From Sorex araneus (lineage: Eukaryota; Chordata; Mammalia; Eulipotyphla; Soricidae): a stretch of 64,000 bases of DNA. Position numbers and translations under genes: made by a program. Within the stretch, counting starts at the first letter, position 1. The number at the start of each line of letters is the position of its first letter. Where the stretch lies: contig NC_073303.1 in assembly GCF_027595985.1 (NCBI RefSeq), forward strand, positions 19,166,770 through 19,230,769, written 5' to 3'. The notes under the pieces were generated by a model. It made no database searches. It was not told where the DNA came from and worked only from the letters and a program-made list of their open reading frames with translations. Of the stretch, positions 55,589 to 64,000 are shown one piece after another.

Positions 55589-55824
55589 GAGCTGGAGTGA
55601 TAGCACAGCAGGTAGGGCATTCGCCTTGCACGCGGCTGACCTGGGTTCGATTCCTCCGCCCCTCTCGGCAAGACACTGAGAATATCTCGCCCACACGGCA
55701 GAGCCTGGCAAGCTCCCCGTGGCGTATTCGATATGCCAAAAACAGTAACAACAAGTCTCACAATGGAGACATTACTGGTGCCCACTCGAGCAAATTGATG
55801 AGCAACTGGCTGACAGTGACAGTG
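55589..55824 (+). repeat. SINE family B, full length (sense reference copy)
   Basis: Head GAGCTGGAGTGATAGCACAG, box B GGGTTCGATTCC, CCGCCCCTCTCGGCAAG, body GCGTATTCGATATGCC and CACAATGGAGACATTACTGG, tail TGACAGTGACAGTGAT. ATAAATATAT at 55579-55588 and 55825-55834 is a likely target-site duplication. Confidence 0.97.
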
Positions 55825-56139
55825 ATAAATATATATATGCTAACCACTTTCTAGTGCTCATCCCAGAGCGTTGCTAGGATGGTCTGGGCGGTTTCTGGCA
55901 CCACAAGGTCCCATCATCACCTCATCCATGAGCCACCAGCTCGGTTAGAATCGCTGAAAAGGGTCCCCAGGCATCCTGAACACCACTTGGGAAGCGCAAG
56001 ACAAAACAAAAATGCAACCGTTATGTACTTTGAATGAAACACTGAGAGTATGCTAATCTCTTCTCTCGCTTAGCATAGTTTTTCTTTCCGAGGTGGATCT
56101 AGGCCCGAAAGTCAGGTTCGTGTATGGCAGATGGTCCCC

Positions 56140-56275
56140 TCGTCTTCAAAGTTCACGGCACTTCCCCCATAAGATTTCAACTCAAAGTTGTTCTACTGCA
56201 GTTGTTTCCCAAGGTGGGTGACACTGCGCTCTTGGGTGTTGGAAAGATCCCGGAGGTGACAGTGGCCTCCCCGTA
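56140..56275 (+). repeat. Unclassified repeat, copy 1
   Basis: AAGATTTCAACTCAAAGTTG, TTCTACTGCAGTTGTTTCCC, GAAAGATCCCGGAGGTGACA and GTGGCCTCC match, in the same order, the reverse complement of 59430-59590. Followed by a SINE-like stretch to about 56350 (GGGGATCAAACCCAGGCTGG). Family not recognised. Confidence 0.65.
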
Positions 56276-56352
56276 TGGTGGACCAGGTGGGGTCCTGGGG
56301 ATCAAACCCAGGCTGGCCAAATGCACGGCAAGTGCCCTTCCTTACCGACACT
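56276..56352 (-). repeat. SINE head fragment
   Basis: GGGGATCAAACCCAGGCTGG is a box B complement and ATGCACGGCAAGTGCCCTTCC a head part, minus orientation. Joined to the unclassified repeat. Confidence 0.55.
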
Positions 56353-56499
56353 GCTTTGACAAAAGACCTGCACGAGTGCCCACTTTCACTGAACAAGAGA
56401 AACCCAAAGAGGTCTTTGGCTTTTATGAAGAAAGTGTAGAAATTCAGGAAGTGTAGAAAACGGAGGGGTCAGCCTCCGTTTTGTAGCGTCTTTTTAATT

Positions 56500-57075
56500 T
56501 TATTTGTTAATTAATTTTAATTGCATTACCATGAGATACACAGTTACAAAGTTGTCATGTTGGGTTTCAGCATATCACGTCCCATCATCTGTCCCTTTGC
56601 CAGTGTACATTTCCCACCATCAACGTCCCCAGTTTCCCTCCTGCTCCCTCGACCCCCACCCCAGCCCCTGCCACACGCTTGCCTCTCTAGCAGGCAGTTT
56701 TCTTCTCCCTCCGCCTTTTGGGCATTATGGTTTGCAGAATGGATACTGGAAGGTTCTCATACATATCCCTTTACCTACGTTGTTCAGCACTCGTTCTTGT
56801 GCAGTGATCATTTGAAGCTTTTTTGTCAGAGTGGTCCTTTCTCTATCCTAACTGCCTTGGGCCGGAGCGATAGCACAGCGGGTAGGGCGTTTGCCTTGCA
56901 CATGGCCAACCCGGGTTCGATCCCCGGCATCCCATATGGTCCCCCAAGCACCGCCAGGAGTAATTCCTGAGTGCAGAGCCAGGAGTAACCCCTGAGCATC
57001 GCTGGGTGTGACTCAAAAAGAAAAAAACAAATTCTGTCCTAACTGCCTTCCACCCCCACTCCCCCCACTTCCCAA
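56500..57075 (-). mobile_element. LINE-1 3' end (minus orientation), split by a SINE
   Basis: TGTCATGTTGGGTTTCAGC, TTTGCCAGTGTACATTTCCC, CATCAACGTCCCCAGTTTCC and GGGCATTATGGTTTGCAGAA form the shrew-type L1 3' UTR in reverse complement (sense counterpart at 6540-6700). Interrupted at 56859-57036 by SINE A. Confidence 0.65.
56859..57036 (+). repeat. SINE family A, full length (sense reference copy)
   Basis: GGGCCGGAGCGATAGCACAG head, GGGTTCGATCCCC box B, body to GGGTGTGACTCAAAAAG, A-rich tail. TCCTAACTGCCTT at 56846-56858 and 57037-57049 is a 13-base target-site duplication. Confidence 0.97.
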
Positions 57076-57217
57076 CTTGTGGCTGTTTTAGAGGAAGGCA
57101 CCACTGAGAGGCAAGTGTGGCCCTCCCCAGCTTCCCCCCGCCCCCCCGAACTGATTCACACAGGCTCCATATTTACCAGAGCATTTCTTTTTTTACTATA
57201 TGTGTGTCATTTCAGTT

Positions 57218-57380
57218 TTTTTTTAAATAATTTTTTTTTATTGTTTGGAGCCATACTGGGCTTATTCCTGTCTCTGCACTCCTGGCAGAGCTTGAGGGAC
57301 CATATGGAGTGCTGGGGATCGAACCCAGGTTAGCCAGGTGCAAGGCAAATGCCCTGCCCACTGTACACTCACTCTGACTT
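57218..57380 (-). repeat. SINE family A type, internally deleted
   Basis: GGAGCCATACTGGGCTTATTCC, GGGACCATATGGAGTGCTGG and box B complement GGGGATCGAACCCAGG. Confidence 0.82.
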
Positions 57381-57393
57381 GTTCGTTCATTTA

Positions 57394-57546
57394 TTTATTG
57401 GTTTTGGGGCCACACCCAGCAGTGTTGAGTAGCTGTTCCCGAGTCTGTCCTAGAGAGGTTTTGGGGGGCCAGGTGATGCCAGAGATTCGAACTTGGGTCA
57501 TTGGGATGCAAGGCAAGCACCTTAACCCCTCTACTATTTCTGGTTC
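57394..57546 (-). repeat. Old tRNA-type SINE
   Basis: TTTTGGGGCCACACCCAGCAG, GAGATTCGAACTTGGGTC, and TTAACCCCTCTACTATTTCTGG. Confidence 0.8.
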
Positions 57547-57887
57547 TTATGCATTATTTGATATGACTTGGTAGGTTAATTTTAGGATTTGTGAATAATC
57601 AAAATATTTTCCATAGAAGGGCCGGGGGTGCTTGCTCCAATGGCCCTGAATTTGTGCCTTCACACCACGTGACTGGAATAGTGCTCAGACTGGCCTCACC
57701 CTGTCTCCCAGCACCTGGATATAGCCATGACTTTTTCCCCCTATACAAATGAATTGTAATTGCTGCTTCATTCATTTGGATTTATGAACGCATTCCTAAG
57801 AATGCTGTTTTCAGGTAGTGAGGGAGAGCTGTATTTTTTGACTGAGATAATATGATCTGGTTATTTATTTAAAATTCTTCCAGAGGG

Positions 57888-58033
57888 TTTTCGTAGAAGA
57901 GGTAAGGTACCTGCTTTGCATGCAGTCAGTCTGATTCAATCTCCTTCTCTCTGAGGCACTCATCTATCCTCTTGAGCATCACCAGGAGTAACCCCTCTCC
58001 GCCCCCCCCAAACAAAACAGAATAAACCATAAC
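57888..58033 (+). repeat. Old tRNA-type SINE
   Basis: GTACCTGCTTTGCATGCAG, GATTCAATCTCC, GAGCATCACCAGGAGTAACC, tail CCCCAAACAAAACAG. Confidence 0.7.
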
Positions 58034-58034
58034 A

Positions 58035-58655
58035 AAAGTCCTGCTGTAAAGCTTTGGCTCTCTGTTGAGTTCGAGGGAAATAAGTCCAATTTATGGCATT
58101 TTATTTGCCGTCTGTTTTTTGTTTCAGCCTCTGTAACCCTTGGTGCCTTTCTCTGCTACTGTTCAGAAGGAACAAGTTGTATTTTTTTTTCCACCTGGGT
58201 GTCATCCAATGAGGAGCACTGTTTTAACAGTCTGTGTAAACAGAGCCAAAAGGGAGGAAGATGATGGTCCTTCCTTCCTCCGAACAGGCTAAGATGCTAG
58301 AGATTAGAATAGGCAAGAAGCAGTATTCAAATGAAGGAACAGAGTTCTGAAAGTGACCTTGAAGCAAGGGTTCTTACCAGTTAGTATATGAACCTTTTCC
58401 AAACAAAACTCTGGAAGTCACAGTTCATATGTCTTTAAGTCCTGAAGAGAGAGAGGGAGTTAGTAATCTATGGAAATGAAAACACGCACTGTTTGCTATT
58501 CTGCTCTGCAGAGAACAAGCAGTCACGTGATAGAGCTCACCTTTTTTTTTTTTTTGTCTTTCATAGTGTACTTAATTTAACTCTTTGACCTGAAGTGTCA
58601 GAAAATTATTCGCTTAAAAAAAAGTGACATTCCCATTTTATTTCATGTTAATTAT
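58035..58655. other. AT-rich intron DNA, no feature
   Basis: No repeat family or exon recognised apart from homopolymer T and A runs. Confidence 0.4.
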
Positions 58656-58659
58656 TTTT

Positions 58660-58797
58660 GTGGGGTTTGAAGACACACCCAGCGGTGCTCTAGGGCTGCT
58701 CCCAGGAGGAGATCCTGTGGTGGCTGGTATCGAACCCAGGCCTCCTGCACACCAAAGCATGTGCTTAGCCTGTTGAACTATGTCTTTGGCTCCAGCT
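58660..58797 (-). repeat. Old tRNA-type SINE
   Basis: GAAGACACACCCAGCGGTGC, GGTATCGAACCCAGGCCTCC and TGTTGAACTATGTCTTTGGC. Confidence 0.75.
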
Positions 58798-59404
58798 TCC
58801 CCATTTCAAATTGCAAAGTCTCCGGCGCCTTAACTGGGCTGAAAGACCCCTGTTTCCGGTGCCCCTTGCAGAACTAGCCCAGACTCCCTTTCTCTCGCTG
58901 CTATTTTCCCAGTCTGAGCCTCTGGTTCAGTGAAATGCAGCCTTGGAGACCAGTAATCGGCCACGTGCTGGGGCTGGTGTTTCATGGGTTCACCCAGGCT
59001 GCAAGAAAGCCCCTTGGAATTTCCGGGCACCTTGGAGAAACGGTTACCTGCCAGACACAGTGGTCACCTAGGCGGAGAATGCATGCCCTCTTCATTTTCT
59101 CCAGCAAGAAAACAACCTCAGAGGTGGTTGACTGATTCGCTGCTTTCCAGCCACAAGAACACGCTTGACCTATGCTGTCACCCTGACTCTGACTTGGAGT
59201 TCCGCCTTCTCCATCATCTTGTCCAACCCAGAGTGCGTGAGCAATTATGCTTCCGTGTCTCTGACATTGTAGGCTGGGAAGATGCCTACTTCCTTTCATT
59301 GAGCTGACCCCAAGGAGCAGACTTCGTCAGATTTGTTTGGCTAGCCGTACCCCTTTAAAAATTGCGCTGAAAACGTGCCTTCTGTAGGCAAACACACAGA
59401 AAGT

Positions 59405-59605
59405 GTCATCCCCTCCCCCACCTCGGTTCCCAGGACACGGAGGCCACTACCACCTCCTGGATCTTTCGGGCACCCCAAGGGGGCAGTATCATTCCCCCCT
59501 CAGGAAGCAACTGTAGTAGAACAATCTTGAGTTGGAATCTGATAGATGAAGACATGTAAGAGTCCGGATCCTTGAAATTTATGCGACTCCCTGTTCCCTC
59601 TGGCA
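59405..59605 (-). repeat. Unclassified repeat, copy 2
   Basis: Reverse complement gives AGATTCCAACTCAAGATTG, TTCTACTACAGTTGCTTCC, GAAAGATCCAGGAGGTGG and GTGGCCTCC, aligned with copy 1 at 56140-56275. Both copies keep the same frame open (conserved Phe-Gln-Leu-Lys then Val-Leu-Leu-Gln-Leu), which may be chance over so short a stretch. Confidence 0.65.
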
Positions 59606-59619
59606 ACCTTTCCTTATAA

Positions 59620-62365
59620 ATTTAAATGTCAGGTTTTTTTTTTGTCTCTCTCTGTGTGTGTGTGGTGCCCAAGTCGAAACGTGATGGATAGGGAGAGAGT
59701 GTTTTTGCTTTTACAGCCTCTGCACCTTTCCAGTTGAGCCTCTAGAGCTGTATTTCCTCTAATGCACCAGTGTCAGCAAGGTTGAAAACAGCAGGAAATA
59801 AAATTGACCTCATCTGTGGAAACTTGAAATCGGATGCGTCTGCTCAGAGGCGGCCTTTCCTAGGTGGACGGGACGGTGGTGCACGGGCAGGTTTGCAGTC
59901 TCCTCTCTCCCTTAGCTCTCTGCCTCTGCTGGAGGCTGCAGGAGAGGGTGCAGGAAGCTCATCCTGCCCTCTGTGAAGGAGATTCATGATGCCTCCTGGG
60001 CTACCGCAGGGCCGTGCAGGACACGAGCGGCTCCCCACCCTGGGGCGCTGTCCTCTGACATCTGGCTGTTCGTCTTGCGGTGAATAATCGCGGTCCGTCT
60101 CTTGAGGCCAGAGCCAGTACGGTAACTCTTCGGAAGGCTTGTTTGTCTTTGCAGAAGTAGTTCAGTGGTGACGAGCATGCTCTGAGTGTTAGAGATACTT
60201 AGGATCCGACTCACTTGCAGATGTTCCTGGAGATTGAATGTATGCGTGGAAGCCCCGAAACAAGACTGAGGTCACGTCTCTCTTATAAACACCCCCCCTG
60301 ACCCCCCACCCCCGTCCGTCTGTCTCTTTCCAGCTTTTTCCTAGGTGTGCAGATGTGCAGGTGATACATACAGCCTGGCGGGGGAGATGTGATTGGTGAT
60401 GGAGTAGCTAAGAATGTTTCTCTCTAACAGGTCACAGAGAGTGCTGGCGGACATCACTTCTTGCCCCAGGATCTTCGGTGGAAGTACACGGGACTTGGTG
60501 TCTTTGCCGTTCAGAGTGTATATGAACTCGCCAGGAGGCAATAGTGCGTCACCATTTTATTCTGGGCCACCCTACAGGATGCCACCCAGCTCCAGAGATC
60601 TCCTCTTGGACTTCGTCCCTGAGAACCCCGTGTCGTAGCTCTCCCATTGTCTGAAATCCGTTTCCCACCGCTGTGGAGCTTGGCTCGGGCTTAGTCATAA
60701 GATGGCCAGGACAGTGTTGAATGTTCGCCGTCACCAGCTCGCGCTGCACGCCTTGCGTTACGCCCCTCTTGAGCTCGCGTTGAGGCCTTCCGCAGATATG
60801 CTAGCAGATAGGCAGCGATCCATTCTTTCCATCTTGGCGTGTGCCCACGGGCCTAGTCCCTGGATGACCTGGAGTTGAGGCAGTGGAGGATAAATTCATC
60901 CAGCACAGACTTGTTCCGGCTAGTTCTAGCCTGTCTCTCGCCACAGATCTAGCTTTGAAATACCCAAGCGATCGGTTTTGTGTAGGAATGTGTGGATTGT
61001 TGGATTGGAATCCTTTTCTCCCTGGATGTCTAGTGTTTATGAGCAGTTATTGAAAGCAAGCAAGCAAGAAAAACGAAGTTCTCTCATTGATTGAAACAGC
61101 AGGCGTCATATGTTAAAGTTATGGATGCTTAAAGATGGTGCAGAATCACAATTTAAGTTTTTCCTTTGTGCTGCAAGTTGTCACGCAAGCAAAAGGTGCA
61201 GATTGAGGTTTTTGTCAGGAAAGGGTCAAAACTGAAAATTGGCCACAAAGACAAACTAGAATAGAACAAGAACAAACAGAAGCTGAGAAGTATATGCCCC
61301 TTGTTGGGAGTTCAGCCATGGAATGTTATGTAGGACAAAAGGAATGGAAGAGATATTTCAGTAACATTTTGTTCTCTGTCAAAAAACCTTCTGAAATATA
61401 AATCTGCTGTGTATTGGAGAATGGATACAGCAATTGATTCAAGTTGAATAGCTTTCATTTAACTAGAATATCCCACAGAAAGCAGTTCTTGTTCTGACAA
61501 TTGTATTTTTGCTTCCTGCGACTTAAAGAAAATTGAATTCATGTTTACATATCTTATAGGATTGTTTTATGGACAAAGACACAGGTCAGATGGCTGCTCA
61601 GCACTGTGGCGATTGTTATGGCAAATAGAAACATTCTAAATAAAATAAAAACATTTCTAAGCCATGGCCAGCAACCGTAGTAATAATACTAGGTTCGTAT
61701 TATGACACCATTTGCAACTATAAATTATTCAGTTGTAGATGTGCTTTAAAAAGATCCCATTAAAAAGTATCCTTGCCTCTTGCCAACCGTATCTACTCAT
61801 GCGTATACTTTACCTATTTGCATAGGAGAGAGGGAATATGAATGTGTATTAGAGTTGTCAACTTGATTTTGGACTTTCTGGAACAGATTGCCCCCAGACC
61901 ATGCCTTACCCCTCCCCACCCTTTATCACAGTGGCCCCTTGAATTGCTTTCAGTTACTGCAATGTCAGTATTACCCATAATAAGGATGTGTCCTTCGGAG
62001 TATCATGGTGTTCCAGTGATCCTGACCGAGAGATGTCAGTGCTGGTGGTTTAAGAAGCCGAGCCTTGGAACCAGGCTATTCCCAGCCATAATGTTCCGTT
62101 CCCATCTCCCATGTGTATACATCTCCAGAAGTTAGGAGGTAGTTGCTTTTTAGTTCCCAGACCATTCTTGCTCTGAACCTGATTTGCAGATTTTAATTTT
62201 TAGCGATAATGATCATTTCTAAAACATATTGGCATTCTCTGGCCTGTGGCAGAATCTGAGAGTTTCTAGGTACGTTCAGGACTCAGATACAGAATGACTT
62301 AGAATTTTTACAGTATCGATCAAAAGGAAGCTGCTCGAGGAATAAACGAGGAATAAACGTCTGTT
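59620..62365. other. Single-copy intron DNA
   Basis: 2.7 kb with no recognised repeat. 59.8-60.9 kb is GC-richer; 61.0-61.8 kb is AT-rich and could hold conserved elements. No exon supported. Confidence 0.4.
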
Positions 62366-62370
62366 AGATT

Positions 62371-62612
62371 TTTCCCTCCTCCTCCTCCTCCTCTTTCTCC
62401 TCTTCCTCCTCCTCCTCCTCCTGTTCCCCCTCCTCCTCCTCCTCCTCCTCCTCTTTCTCCTCTTCCTCCTCCTCTTCCTCCTCCTCTTCCTCCTCCTCCT
62501 GTTCCTCCTCCTCCTCCTCTTCATCCTGTTCCTCCTCCTCATCCTCCTCTTCCTCCTGTTCCTCCTCTTCCTTCTCCATCTCCTCTTCCTCCTCCTCCTC
62601 CTTCTTCTTCTG
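62371..62612 (+). repeat. (CCT)n-type polypyrimidine repeat
   Basis: About 240 bases of CCT units with CTT and CTG interruptions. The Glu-rich and Arg-rich minus-strand frames are products of the repeat. Confidence 0.96.
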
Positions 62613-62690
62613 CCTAAAAGGTTCTTAATTGGCTGTCTAATATTATATTTCCTTTCTGCATTTATTTGCTACTTGGATTTACTGTTTAGT

Positions 62691-62846
62691 GTCTCGCCTG
62701 CACGGCAGAGCCTGGCAAGCTACCCGTGGCGTATTCAACATGCCCAAAACAGTAACAAACAAGTCTCACGATGGAGACGTTACTGGTGCCCCCGCTTGAG
62801 CAAATCGATGAACAATGGGGATGACAGTGACAGTGACAGTGACAGT
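62691..62846 (+). repeat. SINE family B, 5'-truncated
   Basis: Starts at GTCTCGCCTGCACGGCAGAG inside the body, ends in four GACAGT units. TTTACTGTTT at 62678-62687 and 62857-62866 may be the target-site duplication. Confidence 0.92.
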
Positions 62847-62869
62847 TTGGAAACAGTTTACTGTTTTCC

Positions 62870-64000
62870 TTAAAGAACAACAACAACATAAAGCCCATAA
62901 AAAGAAATCTCCATCACTCTCGCCTATTCAGTCTTAGCGTAGCCGCCACGTCTGTCTGATTGTTGGACCATTGTTTTCTCCCTCCTCCTCTTCTGGCGTT
63001 TTTCTCTGGCTCAGCTCTTCTGGTGTGCGATTCTGAATGCTGTGATCTGAGTTTCCTGACCCACCTCTCCTCGCCGCTAAGTCCGTTTCCTGTCTAGCAA
63101 GCCTTGACATTCCACTCCCCCATCCCTGTCCACACTGAAACTCCTCTGAGCTACTCCAATGGATCTTGACAGCGCTGGTAATTGCTTCCTCTCCAGTGTT
63201 TACTCCATTGTTGTTTCTGGGAGGTAAACGTTTGTTTGTCATGAATTATTCGCCTTTGTGGTCACTTCCTGAACACCTCCTGGACTCTTCAGTCTACTGA
63301 TGCCCTCTGTGGCTTCTTGACTGCAACAGTCCTTCACCAGGGCGGGCTAAATTAGTTGTCCCTACACATGGTTTACAATATTCCACTAGCTGTTTAAAAA
63401 TAATTAAGCTCCTCTCGGGGTTCATTGCCGTGGGTCAGGAACTTTCCTTGCTTTGCCATCCAACACAGAAGTTAATCACAAACGGGTCTTCTGAACCAAA
63501 TAATTAAAAATAGAACAAAGTTTCTGAACCAGGCAGTTGGCAGAAAAGTCTGTACTTCCATCTGTGCTTGGTTAGGAAAACATTTCATGATATTTAAATA
63601 GCATCAGCTTTGCTCTCTTTTGTGTGAGAGTGTATCTGTAGGACTGTACTTCATTGCTCTAAAGGTTTTGTTTGACTGTTAGCTAATCTAATAGAGAGAG
63701 AGAAAAAAATAACGCGATGGGAAAGAAGCAGGAGAAGAAACGCAGGTGTGCTCTGTGTACCTTCTTGATTTTTGGGTCTCTGGAAGGATCAGGATGGTCT
63801 TGTTTTCGTTTCGCTGTTGAATAAAAGTTTTTCTTCTAGCATGTGCCTCAGAAAATTAAAGCACATTTCACTTGACCTCAAAATTGTTTACGTTTTTTGA
63901 GTCTCAACCTACAAATAACCTTTGACAATAGCTCAGGCATTGCTTTTGGATACAGGAAATGCTGATACCAAAAGTATTTTGGCTTGCAAGGAGGCAAAAT
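62870..64000. other. Intron DNA, no recognised feature
   Basis: Mixed, then AT-rich sequence without recognised repeats or exons. Confidence 0.4.

Larger units (their letters stand above)
36465..64000 (+). other. ATXN1: 5' portion of a large gene, probably ataxin-1 (ATXN1): non-coding exons 1-3 and introns
   Basis: Seen: a CpG-island promoter is followed by three short exons at about 36465-36782, 44094-44143 and 44887-45006. Each internal boundary has AG acceptor and GT donor dinucleotides. Known: ATXN1 encodes a polyglutamine nuclear protein with an AXH domain that acts with the repressor Capicua; its mRNA has a long 5' UTR from seven non-coding exons over hundreds of kilobases. From memory of the human mRNA, exon 2 carries the segment beginning CCTCACAAAAACTACTAC and ending GATGGAAAG, and exon 3 ends in a GGGAAGTGCATCA segment; both match here with few changes and the same junctions. 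Inferred: plus-strand orientation, with exon 4 and all coding exons beyond 64000, since I did not find them. The gene-poor upstream flank agrees with ATXN1's setting. The start is approximate. If the remembered sequence is wrong, this is still a spliced CpG-island gene of unknown identity. Confidence 0.72.
45007..64000 (+). other. Intron 3 (start only); no coding exon seen
   Basis: From the exon 3 donor to the window end I looked for the next 5' UTR exon (in human beginning near a CATACTGGAGCATAG segment, from memory) and for ataxin-1 coding sequence (CAG/His-rich region, AXH domain) and found neither. The region is single-copy up to about 47.6 kb, then mixed with SINEs, a minus-strand L1 3' end (56.5-57.1 kb) and a pyrimidine repeat (62.4 kb). 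Confidence 0.5.

Noticed and set aside
55589..55660. tRNA gene called from box A and box B
   Set aside because: The boxes belong to SINE heads that continue into SINE bodies; no cloverleaf with a paired acceptor stem is present.

Overview
This window is vertebrate nuclear DNA from a placental mammal. It is dominated by interspersed repeats, has one strong CpG island, and contains no intact protein-coding exon that I can support. The best organism guess is a shrew (Soricidae, Sorex-like). Two related tRNA-derived SINE families recur throughout. Family A has the tRNA-like head, a body that reads CCATATGGTCCCCTGAGCA, and an A-rich tail. Family B has a similar head, a different body, and a tail made of short CAGTGA-type repeats. 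I associate both with the shrew genome from memory and could not search a database.

Layout. Bases 1-32.8 kb are an intergenic, gene-poor flank. They hold minus-strand L1 fragments (about 0.65-2.2, 6.95-7.45 and 13.0-14.2 kb), many young and old SINEs, MIR, L2 and MER5A relics, an MLT1-like LTR (24.6-25.1 kb), a U6 snRNA pseudogene (11.3 kb) and large microsatellites. From about 32.8 to 35.5 kb the repeats stop and the sequence looks like constrained single-copy DNA. A CpG island runs from about 35.6 to 38.1 kb. It contains a CArG box, a candidate core promoter and a non-coding first exon ending at a clear splice donor (36783). Two further non-coding exons follow at 44094-44143 and 44887-45006, each with consensus acceptor and donor sites. 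The remainder to 64 kb is intron. It is very SINE-poor up to about 49.4 kb and normally repeat-rich after that.

The three exons, in order and with matching junctions, agree with the 5' untranslated exons of ataxin-1 (ATXN1, plus strand) as I remember the human mRNA. ATXN1 is a large gene with seven non-coding 5' exons, so it fits that no coding exon lies here and that the upstream side is a gene desert. The identification is the most useful result but rests on memory and needs an alignment.

I found no CRISPR array, operon, phage or other prokaryotic system. The points most worth a second look are the upstream ORF that starts in exon 2 and stays open through exon 3, the CArG box and dinucleotide tracts in the promoter, a SINE-poor domain around the 5' exons, SINE structures (tandem, inverted, long-variant), and an unclassified repeat present as an inverted pair at 56.1 and 59.5 kb.
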